From Struthio camelus (Eukaryota > Chordata > Aves > Struthioniformes > Struthionidae), in contig NC_090953.1 of the NCBI RefSeq assembly GCF_040807025.1, positions 21,064,997 through 21,128,996 of the forward strand: a stretch of 64,000 bases of DNA, in the 5' to 3' direction. Each line of letters opens with the position of its first letter. The stretch's first letter is position 1. A program made the position numbers and the translations under genes. A model generated the notes under the pieces. The model saw only the letters and a program-made list of their open reading frames with translations. It was not told where the DNA came from and searched no databases. Positions 23,901 to 35,200 of the stretch are shown here, piece by piece.

Positions 23901-26900
23901 GTAGAGTTCATGAATGAAATACTTTGTTATGTTTGTCAGTTTTCCAAGGGTATTCATTTTGAACTCAGAGCAAGCCAAACTGCCTGACTGTTAACTGAAA
24001 GGTGTTACTCAAATTGCCATTTGAACTGAATTACTGTATTAATTATCTGTAATAAAACCATACTGTGAGAACACTCTTATTCGAATGTTAACGTGCATCA
24101 AGGACAAATGAAAAAAGATACTCTATTCAACTTGCTGCTATGTTATTTCCTTACAGTAAAAATCTTTTATTTGTAGATCAGCAATTGTATCGGGTGTCAA
24201 GAGTTAGCAGAGAGATTGACCCAGAGGGGACAGGAGGCAGTAGCAGTAACGTAAGGAGGATGTTTATGCAGGATGTGCTGGATGTTTTATAGTTTAATTT
24301 TTCCCAGTAGTACGGTTAAAGCATGAAGATTGCAAAGGATGAACATTGGAGGGGATTGGGACTAATACAGATACCAAGGAAAGGAGGTGACATAACTTGC
24401 TATTTACTGAAGGTTATTGGCAATGTTGGTTTGAATCAAGACTGTAGAAACGTTACTCTCTAAGGCAGACGTTCTCTTATAGATTTAGTTGTGCTCGTAG
24501 AAGAAATTACCAATTTAGCAAAGACCCGTTGCTTAATCTAATATGGCTTGTTTTCAATGAAACAGGTAAAGGTCAGTGGGCAAATTCAGCTGGCTACAGT
24601 TGGAAAAGCAACTTCCATCAAGCGGCGCTGCTGGGCTGCCGACACCGGGCTGACGGGCAAGAACTCTTCTATCAGCATAGCTGCTTGCAGAAGGCACATC
24701 CGTCCCTGTCATTCCAGGGTGATGCTGTTCTGTTGTTTTCATAATCTTTGTTTCCTGTCTGGGCTTTGGAATGCGGTGAAGCACGTAGGGTGTAATATAT
24801 CCGTGGGTTTTACGCTCATCTGAGAAGATTATCTTGATGAAAAGAGCAAAAAGGTTCCGCAGAGGCTGCTGGGTATGAATTGGAGGTATGGAAACTTTAA
24901 ATACTGCTTTGCCTCTACAATGAAGGGAATAAGATTTTGGGGTGATATTTTTTAATTTGAAAATTTAATTAATTTTTGTTTGAAGACTATTATGCAATTT
25001 TTTTCTGATTTTTTTTTTGTGGTAGTGTTTTTTAGGGATTTTTTTGTTAGTTTGCTTTTATGGGATAAGCAAAAATCAGTAATTAGACTTCTGACACTGG
25101 TATGCTTACCTTCTAATATGGTGGCTGTTAAATAACACCATTTTGAAGACTCAGGGTGCTTTACAACCCACAGTCATGTGTATTTGATGAAGAAACAAAG
25201 GCAAACAGTGACATGACAGTTCCAGGTCACATAGCCAGTCAGTACAGATCTGGCTATCGAATAGTTCATGGCCTGTCCATAGGATGTAGTGGCTGCCTCT
25301 TATTTTCTCCATAGTAGGATAAACGTGTGGTAGAGATTTTTTAATGTGATTATTAAGCATTATCTCTTCTAACAGCAGAAGAGAACTAATGCATGACTTC
25401 TTAATGGTTGAGATGTCAGATGGCATTTTAAATACCAAGTGGCTGCTATTGGACAAATTTTTGTAATAACCATCTTAGCATAGGGCAGAAGTCTTGCAGA
25501 TTTGACTTTTAAAACATATCACTTAACTGGTGGCTAAAGACGCATGATATGAAACATGTCTGAAAGAGGAGCGGTCAGCTTCAGGCCAAGTATAGGTTAG
25601 GAAAATACAGTAAATTCAGCCTTGGGGCTCTTTGCATCAGTTAGAAATTTTGTGATCTTATGATCCAAATAGTGCTATGAGTTCTACCAATTCAGTTTCA
25701 TTTAAAAAGTAAGGATAAATTAATTTTTTATGCCAGCCAGTAGTTCAGACCAAATTCTGTCCTGCAGACTAGAGCTTCCAGGTTCACCTTTGAAGTCATT
25801 TTTGTGGGCAGTTTGTGCATCATCTTTTCTGGCTCAAGATGGGTCAGGAGAAGGCTAAGGACGCAGCAGCCTCACAAGGCCTGGTTCAGGTGTCTCACAG
25901 GCGACGTGGCTGCAGTGATGCGACTGGTACAGTTACAGCCCCCCTCTTCCACGGCCTCCCCTCTCCCTGCCGGGGAGGTTGTTGTCCCCACGCCGGCGAC
26001 AGCAGAGCGGGCGCTTCGCTGTGCCGCAGCTGGCACGTTTGGCAAGCCATTGAACGCCGTCTGTGAGCGGGGCCTGGGGAGCTTGGTGACGCACTCCCTC
26101 GCCCTGCCTGCAGCCCGAGGGCTCGGCGCCTTTTGTTGTGACCTGCCCTCCCAGCGGTAATTTCTGTCAGAAGAATTCCCCCTGTGGCCTGAATTCTCTG
26201 ACTGCCTGGGAGAGTCCCAGGATTTGGGACATCTCCTGGGAAGCGTGGCTGAGGCCTCAGCGCAGTGAGGGAGGATGCTTCGAGGCAGCTCAGGGTGAGG
26301 AAAAGAACAGAATGAAGCAAAAAATGAGCAGAGTATTTGATACGAGAGTTCAGAAGATGTGGGAGGGACACTGGTGTTAAGCAGTGCTACCTTTTACTGT
26401 CCAGGTCTATAGATACACTACGGCAGGGAGCAAACGGGAGCACAGGTGCATACTTCAGTTAAATGCCAGAGTTGTTTGTACAACCAATTCATACCGTGTT
26501 CAGCAGCACGTAGGTGACCAGTGGTGTTGCTGAACCTGCGTTTGCAGTTTAAACCCTACAAATGGTTTGCATCTCAGCACGGCTAATTAAGTTCAGTTGC
26601 TGAACAGGAATGAATTATTTGAAATATATGTGCCAGAAATTGATGTAGCTTGGTACACTGAAATGTCGTTTGCTGCAGTGTACCATATTCCATGAATACA
26701 TATGGTCTTTGTTTTGCCAGTATTAAGGTTTGTACATACGTGGAAACACCTGTACAAACCGGTACACTCAGTGAAGCTCATCGAGAATCATGGCTGACAG
26801 GGAGGCTATTTTTTTTCTCACAGGTTGGAAAATAAAGTCGATTAGTGATGTACAGGCCTGTGTACTTTTAAAACTGGCTTAGGGCCTGTCTGACATATAT

Positions 26901-29299
26901 CAATGGAATTTATGCAAAACATAATTTGAAACTGTATTTTTGTTGTCCAGTTTACATGAGGGATAACTGAGATTGGATTTAGTTGCTGCAGCCCAAATGG
27001 CTAGGTGACCAAGCGTTGCCAAAGCTGTTTAGCTTTGTTACCAGCAGAAATTCCCACCTCTCACTGGGCCATAGGCACCTGCTGGAACCATTTCACCATA
27101 CTTCATGTAAGAGCCCAGTGTCAGTTTGGAAATTGCCATTATGTATTATCCAAACAGTTCTGATTAGTAATTGAGGGGGATAGGGGGAGAGGGCTTGGTG
27201 GTAGCTCATCCTTCTACTTCAAGAACTTCTCAGCTGCAGCTTTATTTTTTTCTCTACTGAATCTAATCCACGTTTTGGATGTCAGTTCAGTTACATTGAA
27301 AACTTTTAGTCATTAGTAAGTTGCATGCTGAAATCTGAAGGAGAAAACGCATGTAATCCCAATTTATTTATTTATTCTAAATCACAAATCAGACAGTGTT
27401 GCTACTGAGAGAGCACATAAATATGAATGGCAAATAGATCTAAGTGTAAAATTCAGATTGAAATTTCCCCAGTAATCAGTGCGTGGTAGCACTCAGACTC
27501 GGAATTATTTTAGGTATGTCCCTGCCTTGAATCACTTCCTGCCTGTCTACTCAAGTGCAGGCATTTCCGTGCCTCATTTCCGTGCCTCCCTTCAGATGTC
27601 GAGTGCCAGAGGGATTCTGTATAGGTGCAGTACTGGACTGGCTAACCCTCTTCTTCCTCAAGTTAGTAGTACATTTCACATTGTCTTCAGTGGAAACAGA
27701 GTTAGGCTCAGGCTTCTTGCTTTAGAAAAATGCATAATGAAATTCAGAATATCTAGTTTATGAGATTTGAAATGATAATTTTAATTACCTTCTAATAATT
27801 GAATTACTGAATTTGGAGAACTAAATCAGCAAAACAATCTACTACGTAATTGCATTTATAATATACGCTGTAAAATCAATCAAGGTTTAATGATTAAATA
27901 GAAATTAGTCTGCTTAAAAGTAGCAGCAACTGCCTTACCCCAACATCATTCATGTGCACACTACAAATAAGATCAGGATAATACGACATAATGGAAGACT
28001 GACAAGATGCCTCTGTAATTCCAAGTGCCAGGACCAGCAGACAAATAGTCATTCTGATGACTGAGCTCCATAACAGATTTGTGAGGCTGTATAATAACTG
28101 GAAAGAGTGTCATTCCTCAAGTAGTACATCTGTCTTCTCAGCACTGGGTCTTTGTGCTGAAACCCGTTAACGGTCCGTGTGGCTCTCACTGCATTTACAC
28201 TTGGCTTTTCCTCTAATATTTCTGACCGTTACAAACCCGCTGGTGGATGTGCTACCATAATTTGCTGTGATTTAAAAAACTGTATCAGCTGACAAATCTG
28301 GTTCAAACCTTAATCTGACAGTAACTCAGATACACATTGGCCTTTATATTGTCTATATTCATGATGTTGTTCCTGGGTAATCCTAAAACCAGTCCCTGTA
28401 TTTAGCAGGGAGCAGTGCTTGTAGCTTGATGAATGTCTTCGGATTTGAATACTTGTGGGAAAATTTGTGCTAAACAAACCATAAATTTGGAGTTTAGTAT
28501 TAACTGTAAAATCAATTAAAAGACTCAGACCAGGCAGGTGGCCAACATGAAAAAAATGTGGTGAGGAATTCAGCTCTCAGGAGTACTCACTGATCATATC
28601 TCCCTGAAAACCAGAGAACAAAAGCTACGAAAGCATTTTGGCTGTTATGTTTTTCCAACACTCTTGAGGTTTATCATTAGCCAGGAACATGAGACGTGTT
28701 TTGCCAATGCAAAATTCAGTCAGTGCTATGAGTGAAAAGGGGCTTTTCTGACACAGAAGTATCTCATATTTCAGAGGCATCTTCTTCCTCCTTGTCCCTG
28801 CCTGGCTTGTAGATGACTCCTGCATTGTCTTCTCCCTTTTTGCAGCTAAAACAAAACAGTTGTGTTAAGATACTTGAAACTGCAATGAAGGAAAAGCACC
28901 CCTGGTTATTTAAAATGTCTGTTACGCATGCATGATGTTATTTGTCTCTATACTGGTAAAACTATCACAGTAGATTCCTGTTACAAATATTTTAGGAGAA
29001 CAGATTGTGTGGCAAAGTTAATGCTGATTGCAAAGGGACATGAGCATGCTGTAGGAAAGGTAGTTGTCTTAGTCTTTTTTCTAGAATGTGACTTTGATGG
29101 AAACAGTCCAGCTAAGTTTACCTCTGTCAGTACATATTTCTTTCCCTTAAATGATGTGACCTTCGGAAGGGGTTTTCTCTAGAAATTCATTCCCTTCTTG
29201 TTTGACTTATTGTTCCAGGAAAAAATGAAAGAATTCAAAGAGCAATTAAAAGCAGCAACTCTAGCAAAAAGACCAGGAAAAAGAACAAATTGCAATTGA
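14800..29299 (+). CDS. Unrecognised small single-pass membrane protein, probable mitochondrial type; 5' end unresolved
   Basis: Exons 14800-14886, 17630-17710, 23518-23608, 24177-24250 and 29219-29299 have GT-AG borders and phases 0, 0, 1, 0. They join into one open frame of at least 137 codons ending in TGA. The order is: an Arg-rich, acid-free N-terminal stretch (RLLRRSGAVSTRG...) like a mitochondrial presequence; a charged segment with KEKPSLIVPQRAYDFEKKA; one membrane helix (VTTFLGLLLAIVPIFVVWV); NSRQEW; then a polar tail with a Lys-rich helix ([18 protein letters not shown]). I do not recognise the family. Size and layout recall small mitochondrial inner-membrane assembly factors or SMIM proteins, but that is inference. 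No in-frame ATG lies in the first exon: TAG at 14797-14799 is directly upstream. Either an upstream exon supplies the start, start use is non-AUG, or the first exon is wrong. The gene has a CpG island upstream, lies where mammals have APH1B, and converges on CA12. Confidence 0.5.
14887..17629 (+). other. First located intron of the small membrane protein gene
   Basis: Single-copy-looking sequence with a T run near 15107-15121, an A/T microsatellite at about 16545-16560 and TTTATTTATT runs near 16189. A 102-codon minus-strand frame at 15225-15533 has no support. An internal exon with the missing ATG could hide here, but I did not find one. Confidence 0.55.
17630..17710 (+). CDS. Small membrane protein gene, exon with KPSLIVPQRAYDF
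   Basis: This exon has 27 codons, phase 0/0, between a fine acceptor (tctttctctttttgtacag) and donor CAG|gtaact. Only this frame stays open through both the preceding and following exons. The composition is charged and soluble, like a domain just before a membrane segment. Confidence 0.55.
17711..23517 (+). other. Intron of the small membrane protein gene, with two GC-rich patches
   Basis: An intron of about 5.8 kb. It holds a small CG-rich patch at 19570-19650 and a larger one at 20690-20930, with a run of about 20 T at 20573-20591. The patches contain long open frames on both strands, which high GC produces by itself. No recognised repeat. Confidence 0.5.
20690..20930. other. GC-rich patch inside an intron, next to a T run
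   Basis: CG-dense stretch (ggccccggccgccggcgcg near 20775) with a run of about 20 T at 20573-20591. On the minus strand this is GC-rich sequence followed by a poly(A)-like run. It could be a small CpG island or part of an old retrocopy. No coding homology recognised. Confidence 0.35.
23518..23608 (+). CDS. Small membrane protein gene, transmembrane exon
   Basis: The acceptor is tgctggcctcctcag|AGT and the donor TTTCAG|gtaggg. It gives 30 codons plus one base. It encodes SKK followed by about 19 hydrophobic residues (VTTFLGLLLAIVPIFVVWV) and NSRQEWVS. Basic residues flank the helix on its N side. The same frame also contains an ATG at 23461, before the acceptor, so a truncated protein starting there cannot be excluded. 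Confidence 0.6.
24177..24250 (+). CDS. Small membrane protein gene, post-membrane exon
   Basis: The acceptor is cttttatttgtag and the donor is AAC|gtaagg. The carried-over G makes an Asp, followed by 24 codons (QQLYRVSRVSREIDPEG...SSSN). The intron before it is only 568 bases. The phase matches both sides, and the other two frames either hit a stop or give no sensible continuation. Confidence 0.5.
25143..25310 (-). mobile_element. Ancient MIR/CORE-type SINE relic
   Basis: The order of pieces fits the complement of MIR-like SINEs: a weak 'gatgaagaaacaaaggcaaa' block, then 'ccaggtcacatagccagtca', then 'cagatctggctatcgaatag', and a diverged end 'gtagtggctgcctc'. Such copies predate the split of birds and mammals and are heavily mutated. 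Identification is by eye only. Confidence 0.55.
27361..28763 (-). other. CA12: Probable CA12 3' UTR (inferred extent)
   Basis: This is sequence downstream of the CA12 stop on the minus strand with no other gene. Minus-strand poly(A) hexamers occur near 27364-27376 (AATAAA repeats) and an ATTAAA near 27885. Which one is used is unknown. Confidence 0.35.
28764..28845 (-). CDS. CA12: CA12 terminal coding exon: cytoplasmic tail
   Basis: The acceptor is gttttag. It encodes (S)[17 protein letters not shown], an acidic EEED run, then ASEI and TGA at 28764-28766. GVIYKP is the conserved tail motif of CA12. Confidence 0.93.
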
Positions 29300-32200
29300 G
29301 AGCTGGAAAAATCAGGTAATTCTGCTATCTAGCCAGCCTGCTTGTCCCATTTAGTCTGGGAAGGGACTCTCATTTCCTAACTTTTGCTTGTGGGAGCAGT
29401 TGGTAGCTAAAATGTAAAATGTTTTTGTCTTCTCTGGGTAGTCACATACTCTTCCCTATTTCTTGTCATTGTATGCTTTAAGGTTTTACATGAACACTGT
29501 TAAAGTAATTATTTTTAAGTTCAAAGCAACCAGGGGGCTACTGTTCTTAAAAGGCAGAAGGGTGGCCATTGTGGCACAAAAGTCACAGCAAACAGAGACT
29601 TTTTAGCCATATAAATATATTTTGCTGGCAATAAAATAGAATTAGTTTGGAGCGTATGATACAGGAGAAGTAACTTCTACCATGGCAAAAACAAATCAAA
29701 GCTTGTAGGGAGAGATCATATATCCCCTAAAAGATCAACCGTTTCCAGTGGGAAAAATGCTCGGGGTTTCAGACACAGAAGCACTTCTTTGTGTCAGATC
29801 AAGGATTTGGTTTGACTTCTCTTTCTGTGATGTGACAATGAGATGTCTTACCTTTTCCTCTTGAGTAGCCAAAAGGCTGCTGCAAGAATGATGAGAACTC
29901 CGACAATGCAGGCTATCACAACAGAAACAACAACACCTAGGAGAAGATGGAAAACATACAAAACAGTTAATTTCATTTACTTGAGAGGAGAAGGTTGGTG
30001 TCTAGTCATTCATAACATTTTAGTTCTGCTTCTGCCATGTACAAAGGCCCTTCAGTGGATAACTTTGCACAGATATATACCAGAAGATCCTAATCCCACA
30101 ATTGGATCCACAGTTTACAATTTTGTGAACTTAGAGCTCCACTGAAGTCACCTCGCCGACATTCAGGCAAACTCACGGCAGATCAGAAACTCCTTGTATG
30201 CTATAATATGTAAGAGAGCATAAGCAAAATTCAGCAACCAAGTCCAGGCAACTGAAGATGTCAAGTTTGATACCCGTTGTTTTTTTCATGGCAGAATATC
30301 ACTGATGGGTGTCAGCTGAAGAGTGGTGTGCTTTATCTTTGGGAACAGTGCTTGAAGGAGTCAAGGAAGGTAAGACTGAATTCAAGATATTAATATAAAC
30401 AGTTGAGTGATCTCATCTTTGCTTTGAGGTGGTAAGCATTATCATTGTAATACCATCTTTAATGATGATCTTTACATACGTTCTTGGCAGTAAAAGTATT
30501 TTTACTTATTTTGGCCTTCCCAAGGAGCCTGAAGGTGAGCACTTTTTTTCTTAGCTGCATTTTTGTAATTCATTTGCACGCAGTTTATTAAATTTTATCA
30601 AATAACTGTTTCTAAGCATCATCAGAACTTTTTCAGAGCGAAGCACAGTAAACTGCTCACAGGTTTCCTGTATCCCATTTAAATATTTTCTCTTATTAAA
30701 TAGGCTGGGGAGAAAGCAGAAATGTAAAGCCTGGAGCTTATTTTTATCCCACTGGTTGCTTTATTAAGTACAAGTAAATGGAAATTTGTCATTCATGGAT
30801 TTTAAGGAAAATTGTGTTATAGATAGAAAAGGGGAGTTTCAGTAAAGTAAAGGAGTTTCCAATGGACATCAAAACATAACACAAGTAGAAAGAGTTTGTG
30901 ATTTAAAGAGGAAGGGTGTGGCAAAGTTAAAGTTTAGGGCTTTAATTTATGCTTGCTGAGAACAAGCATCAGCATAGTTCTGTTCAGCATAGTAGTGTAA
31001 TCAAAACTAGGCACCACTTTCCATTTAACTTGTGGGCACTGGAAGGCATGAACATTGTAATGAATTTCAGCTGCCTGTGAAGCTGCTTTTATTGGAGTGT
31101 TTGGCAGGCAAAATACAGCAGAAATGTGTTTTCGAGTTTTGCTGAGTAATCCTTTAAGGTTTGAGACATTCTAAAACGTAGCACTTGTTTACTACGTCTA
31201 TGAATTTAGATTTTAATTATCAGCATCAAAACGTGGATGGTCAAAGGCTGCAGTCCTTTACATTCAACGTACAAAGCACAGCTCAACGGCCCCATCTGGT
31301 GGCTTCTTGCTCAGCTGGAGATGGCAGCCCTTGGTCGTGACACTGAAAGTCAGGAAAGTTGCTCTGACGGCCTGCTTTGGTGGGGGCCTGGAGCCTGCAC
31401 AGCAGGATTTGTTTCACAAATTTCTGTGGTTGCCTGGCCCAAGGCGTGATTCTGTGTATGGCCTCTCCTTCCTTGCTCAATAACCGCATGCTGCTCCTAC
31501 CTGTGTGCGGCTGGCTGCATCGGGCGGCGTGCTTGCAGCTGACAACCAGGTGCACTTTAATTGTGCTCTGGCAGGAGCCTTTCTTCTTTGAGGTGAGGGG
31601 CTGCACCTGCGAGGGAGCTTTTGTGACGGTGGCAGGTGGAACGCGCTTGAATGCCGCTTGGGAGATTACAGGCGTGATGAATACCTTTTTTTAAATGGGT
31701 AGAACATTTTGCTATGGTTCACTGATAGAGTCAATGAGCTTTTGTAATGAAATGTACTTAGCCTGAATGGGGTCTCTATTAAAGCAGCACTGAGCAATGC
31801 CTTCCGTAGCCATAGAGACCAGTTCTTGGGTGAGAACAGCAGGACGGGCAGTAACCCACACAATTCAGCTCCAGTAAGTCATGCCAGCTTTAAAGATACA
31901 TTGGAAATGCTTTTGTAGCTGGTGTCACCTCTGTATGGGAGCCAAATGATGTGGCTTATTAGAGGGAGAGCCAAATGTTATTCTTGGCTTTGGCACTGCT
32001 TCAAAGAAACAATTTTGAGAAAGTCCCATCTGGGTCAAATTTTTCCCCCACAGATAGAAATAATAATGCTTACACTATTTCTGTGAAGTGTTTAGGGATC
32101 CCTGGATGAAAAGCATACTGTCTGATTTTCAGTTACTGGGGTCATGGATTGTAACTCAATACCATTTAACTGTTGAGTGCGATTTACAGAGAGAAGGTAG

Positions 32201-35200
32201 ACAGGTGCTAAAAGGTCACATTAAGGCACAGATGGAAAACTGCGTTTCTCATTTCTACGTGACCATGATTCAGATCAGAAAAATCATTGCTGCATAGATG
32301 CTGTTAACAAACCAACAACATACACATGGTCAGTCCACTGGATATTGGATCTTGATGATTTGAGAGGGAAGAAACAGTGAAAGATCACTAGGATTCCATG
32401 GGGAACTGGTATTAAGCACAGAGAAGCAGCTCACTCCAGAACTGCTTCTGATACTTCAGTAATTGTTTCTGCATTGGCATTGCTATAGTAAATTATTTGT
32501 GTATGGATTTAAGGCAGGGGGAGCCCTGCTGTCTCAGAAACCTGGCAGTTATGAGTCTCATGATGCTTAAAATCATTGTACATGGTTCGACTAAAGCAGA
32601 GATTTGAAGGGAATCACTAAAATAGCCATTCTGGGGCCAACCAGTTCTCCAGTGTAGCCAGTGTTCAAGAATGGAAGTTTGAGAAGAAAGTCACAGCCCT
32701 CTTCCTGGTCATACAAAAACGTGCTCTGGGGGAAGGATGTTTCTAGCCGACTGATTCACAAAAGTATGAAGCAGTAGGAAGTATAGTGATGTGCCTTTCA
32801 GTCTTCCTGGAAGCACCTCATTTGAAGTAACTTTGGAGGAAGAATAGCTTAAACTAGCAAGAATTTGTGCTGCACCTCCAAGAAAACATCAAGTACACCT
32901 GCCTAGGAACTGGGAAAATGAGCTAAGTTTGTCCAGGCCAGCTACGCGGGGCCTCTATTGAGATGTCCTAGCATTCTCAGCACTCTCTCAGCTTCCTGTG
33001 CGGTCATTATCTAGATTCTCCTGAAAACTACCAAAGAAACAAATACAAGCATTAAAAAACAGACATCAGTAGGGCAGGATTCCTGATATTAACATAACGG
33101 AGATCTTGAGATTGCTGCCTTATGGCTTCTTTTTCTGTTTCACCATTTGTTCATCTTTTACTTTAGTCAGAATATTGTTGCACAACTAATACCAGTTTGT
33201 ATATTACTCACATGGCTATTAAGAATGGTTGATGATGATTTGGTAAACTTACTGGTAATTTTCTCACCTATTTTGGTTAGAATCTATCTTTTATTACGAA
33301 TGTAGTTCTCATTTAAAAATGATATCAAATTGAGGCATTGTTTTATAACCATGATACCCCGCAAGTAGTGGCATGGGGACTTGGTAAGAGGCACGAAAAT
33401 AGGTTAGAATGTTATGACTATGGCTTTTTCATAGTATACAATGAGAAATCAAAGTGCAGGACTGGCAAAATCCTAAATGTGACTTGTGTATGCCTTGTAT
33501 GTGAATTCTACATATTATATAATATACAAATGATTGCTTACTGCAGAGAACAACATGTGAACAGAGATTACTCATGCATAGCAGAAAGGTAACGATGATC
33601 CTTCAGAAAGGGCAAGATCTCATTTTTCATTAACATATGCACTGGTGCAGACTAACACAAAAGTTTGGTACCCAAAGGTACTCTCTGTCTTTTGTTCTAG
33701 AAAAGAGGTAAATTTAAGACTATGTTCTAGTCAGACCTTGAAACTTGGTTCCAAACAATGAACAAAGAAAAATTAGAGAAGAGAGAACGGAGCAGAATAA
33801 CTTTTCTCTCAGCAGTAATTCAAGATCAGGAATGGCAGTTTTAAACAGAAGAAGGGTGAAACTAGGGTGAACTACCTTAGACTTAGATATTGTCTACTGC
33901 TAGTAATGGGAACATAGTCAACAAGAGGATAAGATGCGTTTGGCAGCAAATAAATAAAAAGGCAAAATGGAAACAATGACAATGAAAGCAGAAACATATT
34001 CCAGATAAGCACAAAAAGCCTTTCTATGCTTCCCGTAACTGCAGGAAGTAATTAGCAGAAGATTAGCATAAAAAAGAAGTGATTTAATGGAGATGCTTTA
34101 GTGTAGGTTTCTGAACGCACAGCAGCATCTAATTTCACCTGAAAAAATATTATCCTGAAATATCAGAGTTAAAACAGAGATTAAAGAAACACCTGATACT
34201 TACATATAAACTAATAGCCGTCTGTGCACATGTTGCTGAAGCGCAAATGTAGTGTGTGAATTCCTTGTAGTATGTTTTAGCACAGCCCACAAAAACAGTG
34301 CAAAACAGATTTTAGTTTGCAGTTTGTTGCCAGGACAGCGTTTAGACATAATGATGCCATAACAGTCACAGTGTAGGCCTCTCATGTGTGCTTGAAAGAC
34401 CCGGCTGCCTTTGATTTTGGAAAGCTTAAAACAAAAGCGATGGATAGTAAAGGCCAAACATTCACTTCTTGTCTCATGATTTGAGGTTGATTGTCCCTCA
34501 TATCATTTTGGCTATCCAGGCAGCTATTTGCATATATAATTGGGTAGTTGAGTCTCTGCTACTCAATGTGAACCATGTGAACGTTCTCAGATTTTAGACC
34601 AGACAGTCCAAGTCAAATGTTAGTGAGGCAAAACTGAAAATATAACATGGCAGATTTTCTTGTTTAGCTCTTACTATTAGCAATAATGCTGAGTGTGAGT
34701 TTTCCATGAAACATTGCACTTAAAAATTCACTAGCTGTGTCAGAAAACACCTGTTGTGCATCTCTACTGAGAATTAACACTTCCTCTGTGAAATCCTGGA
34801 TCCACTGAAGTTGATAGCACAGTTGGCATCACTAAAACCAGGATTTTATTGTTTCTATTTAACAACCTCAAGAAAGTGGGTTAAAAAACTGTGTGTACGT
34901 TAAACGGATAAGTGAACATAGGAATCTAGTTTTTAGATTTTGTTTTTGATTTTTTGGGAGAATTTATTTTCCTAAAAAAAAGTTAAAAGTAAATGTAAGT
35001 ATTGCAACTTGCTTCATAGCTTCCCTGCAACATTTTAGTGACTTTATACACACCATTAAATAAATATAACTTTTTTTCTTTTCATTCTGGGAAAAATTCT
35101 CAAAAGGAAAAAAAAACCTGTGGAAGTGAAAATTGCAGAACGGATCATGCATGTGGTACTGTAAGGTAAATGAAGACACAGTCTTCTCTGTTGATAGGAA

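Larger units (their letters stand above)
24251..29218 (+). other. Last intron of the small membrane protein gene, overlapping the CA12 3' end
   Basis: An intron of about 5 kb. It contains an old SINE (25143-25310), a GC-rich patch at 25850-26150, and, antisense, the CA12 terminal exon and its 3' UTR. Confidence 0.5.
28846..29851 (-). other. CA12: CA12 last intron (contains an antisense coding exon)
   Basis: About 1 kb. On the plus strand it includes the proposed terminal exon (29219-29299) and poly(A) signal of the unrecognised gene. Confidence 0.85.

Noticed and set aside
24564..24823. Open frame after an AG in tcaatgaaacag (KVSGQIQLATVGK...), a possible extra exon of the small membrane protein gene
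   Set aside because: The upstream sequence has a poor pyrimidine tract, there is no matching donor, and exon 24250 already joins 29219 in phase with a sensible end.
25895..26371. Minus-strand frame of 158 codons
   Set aside because: GC-rich, low-complexity Pro/Arg/Ser composition, an equally open plus-strand frame over the same bases, and no recognisable domain.
31283..31694. Overlapping frames of 105-107 codons on both strands in a CA12 intron
   Set aside because: No splice borders at matching phases and no recognised protein; a moderately GC-rich stretch explains the lack of stops.
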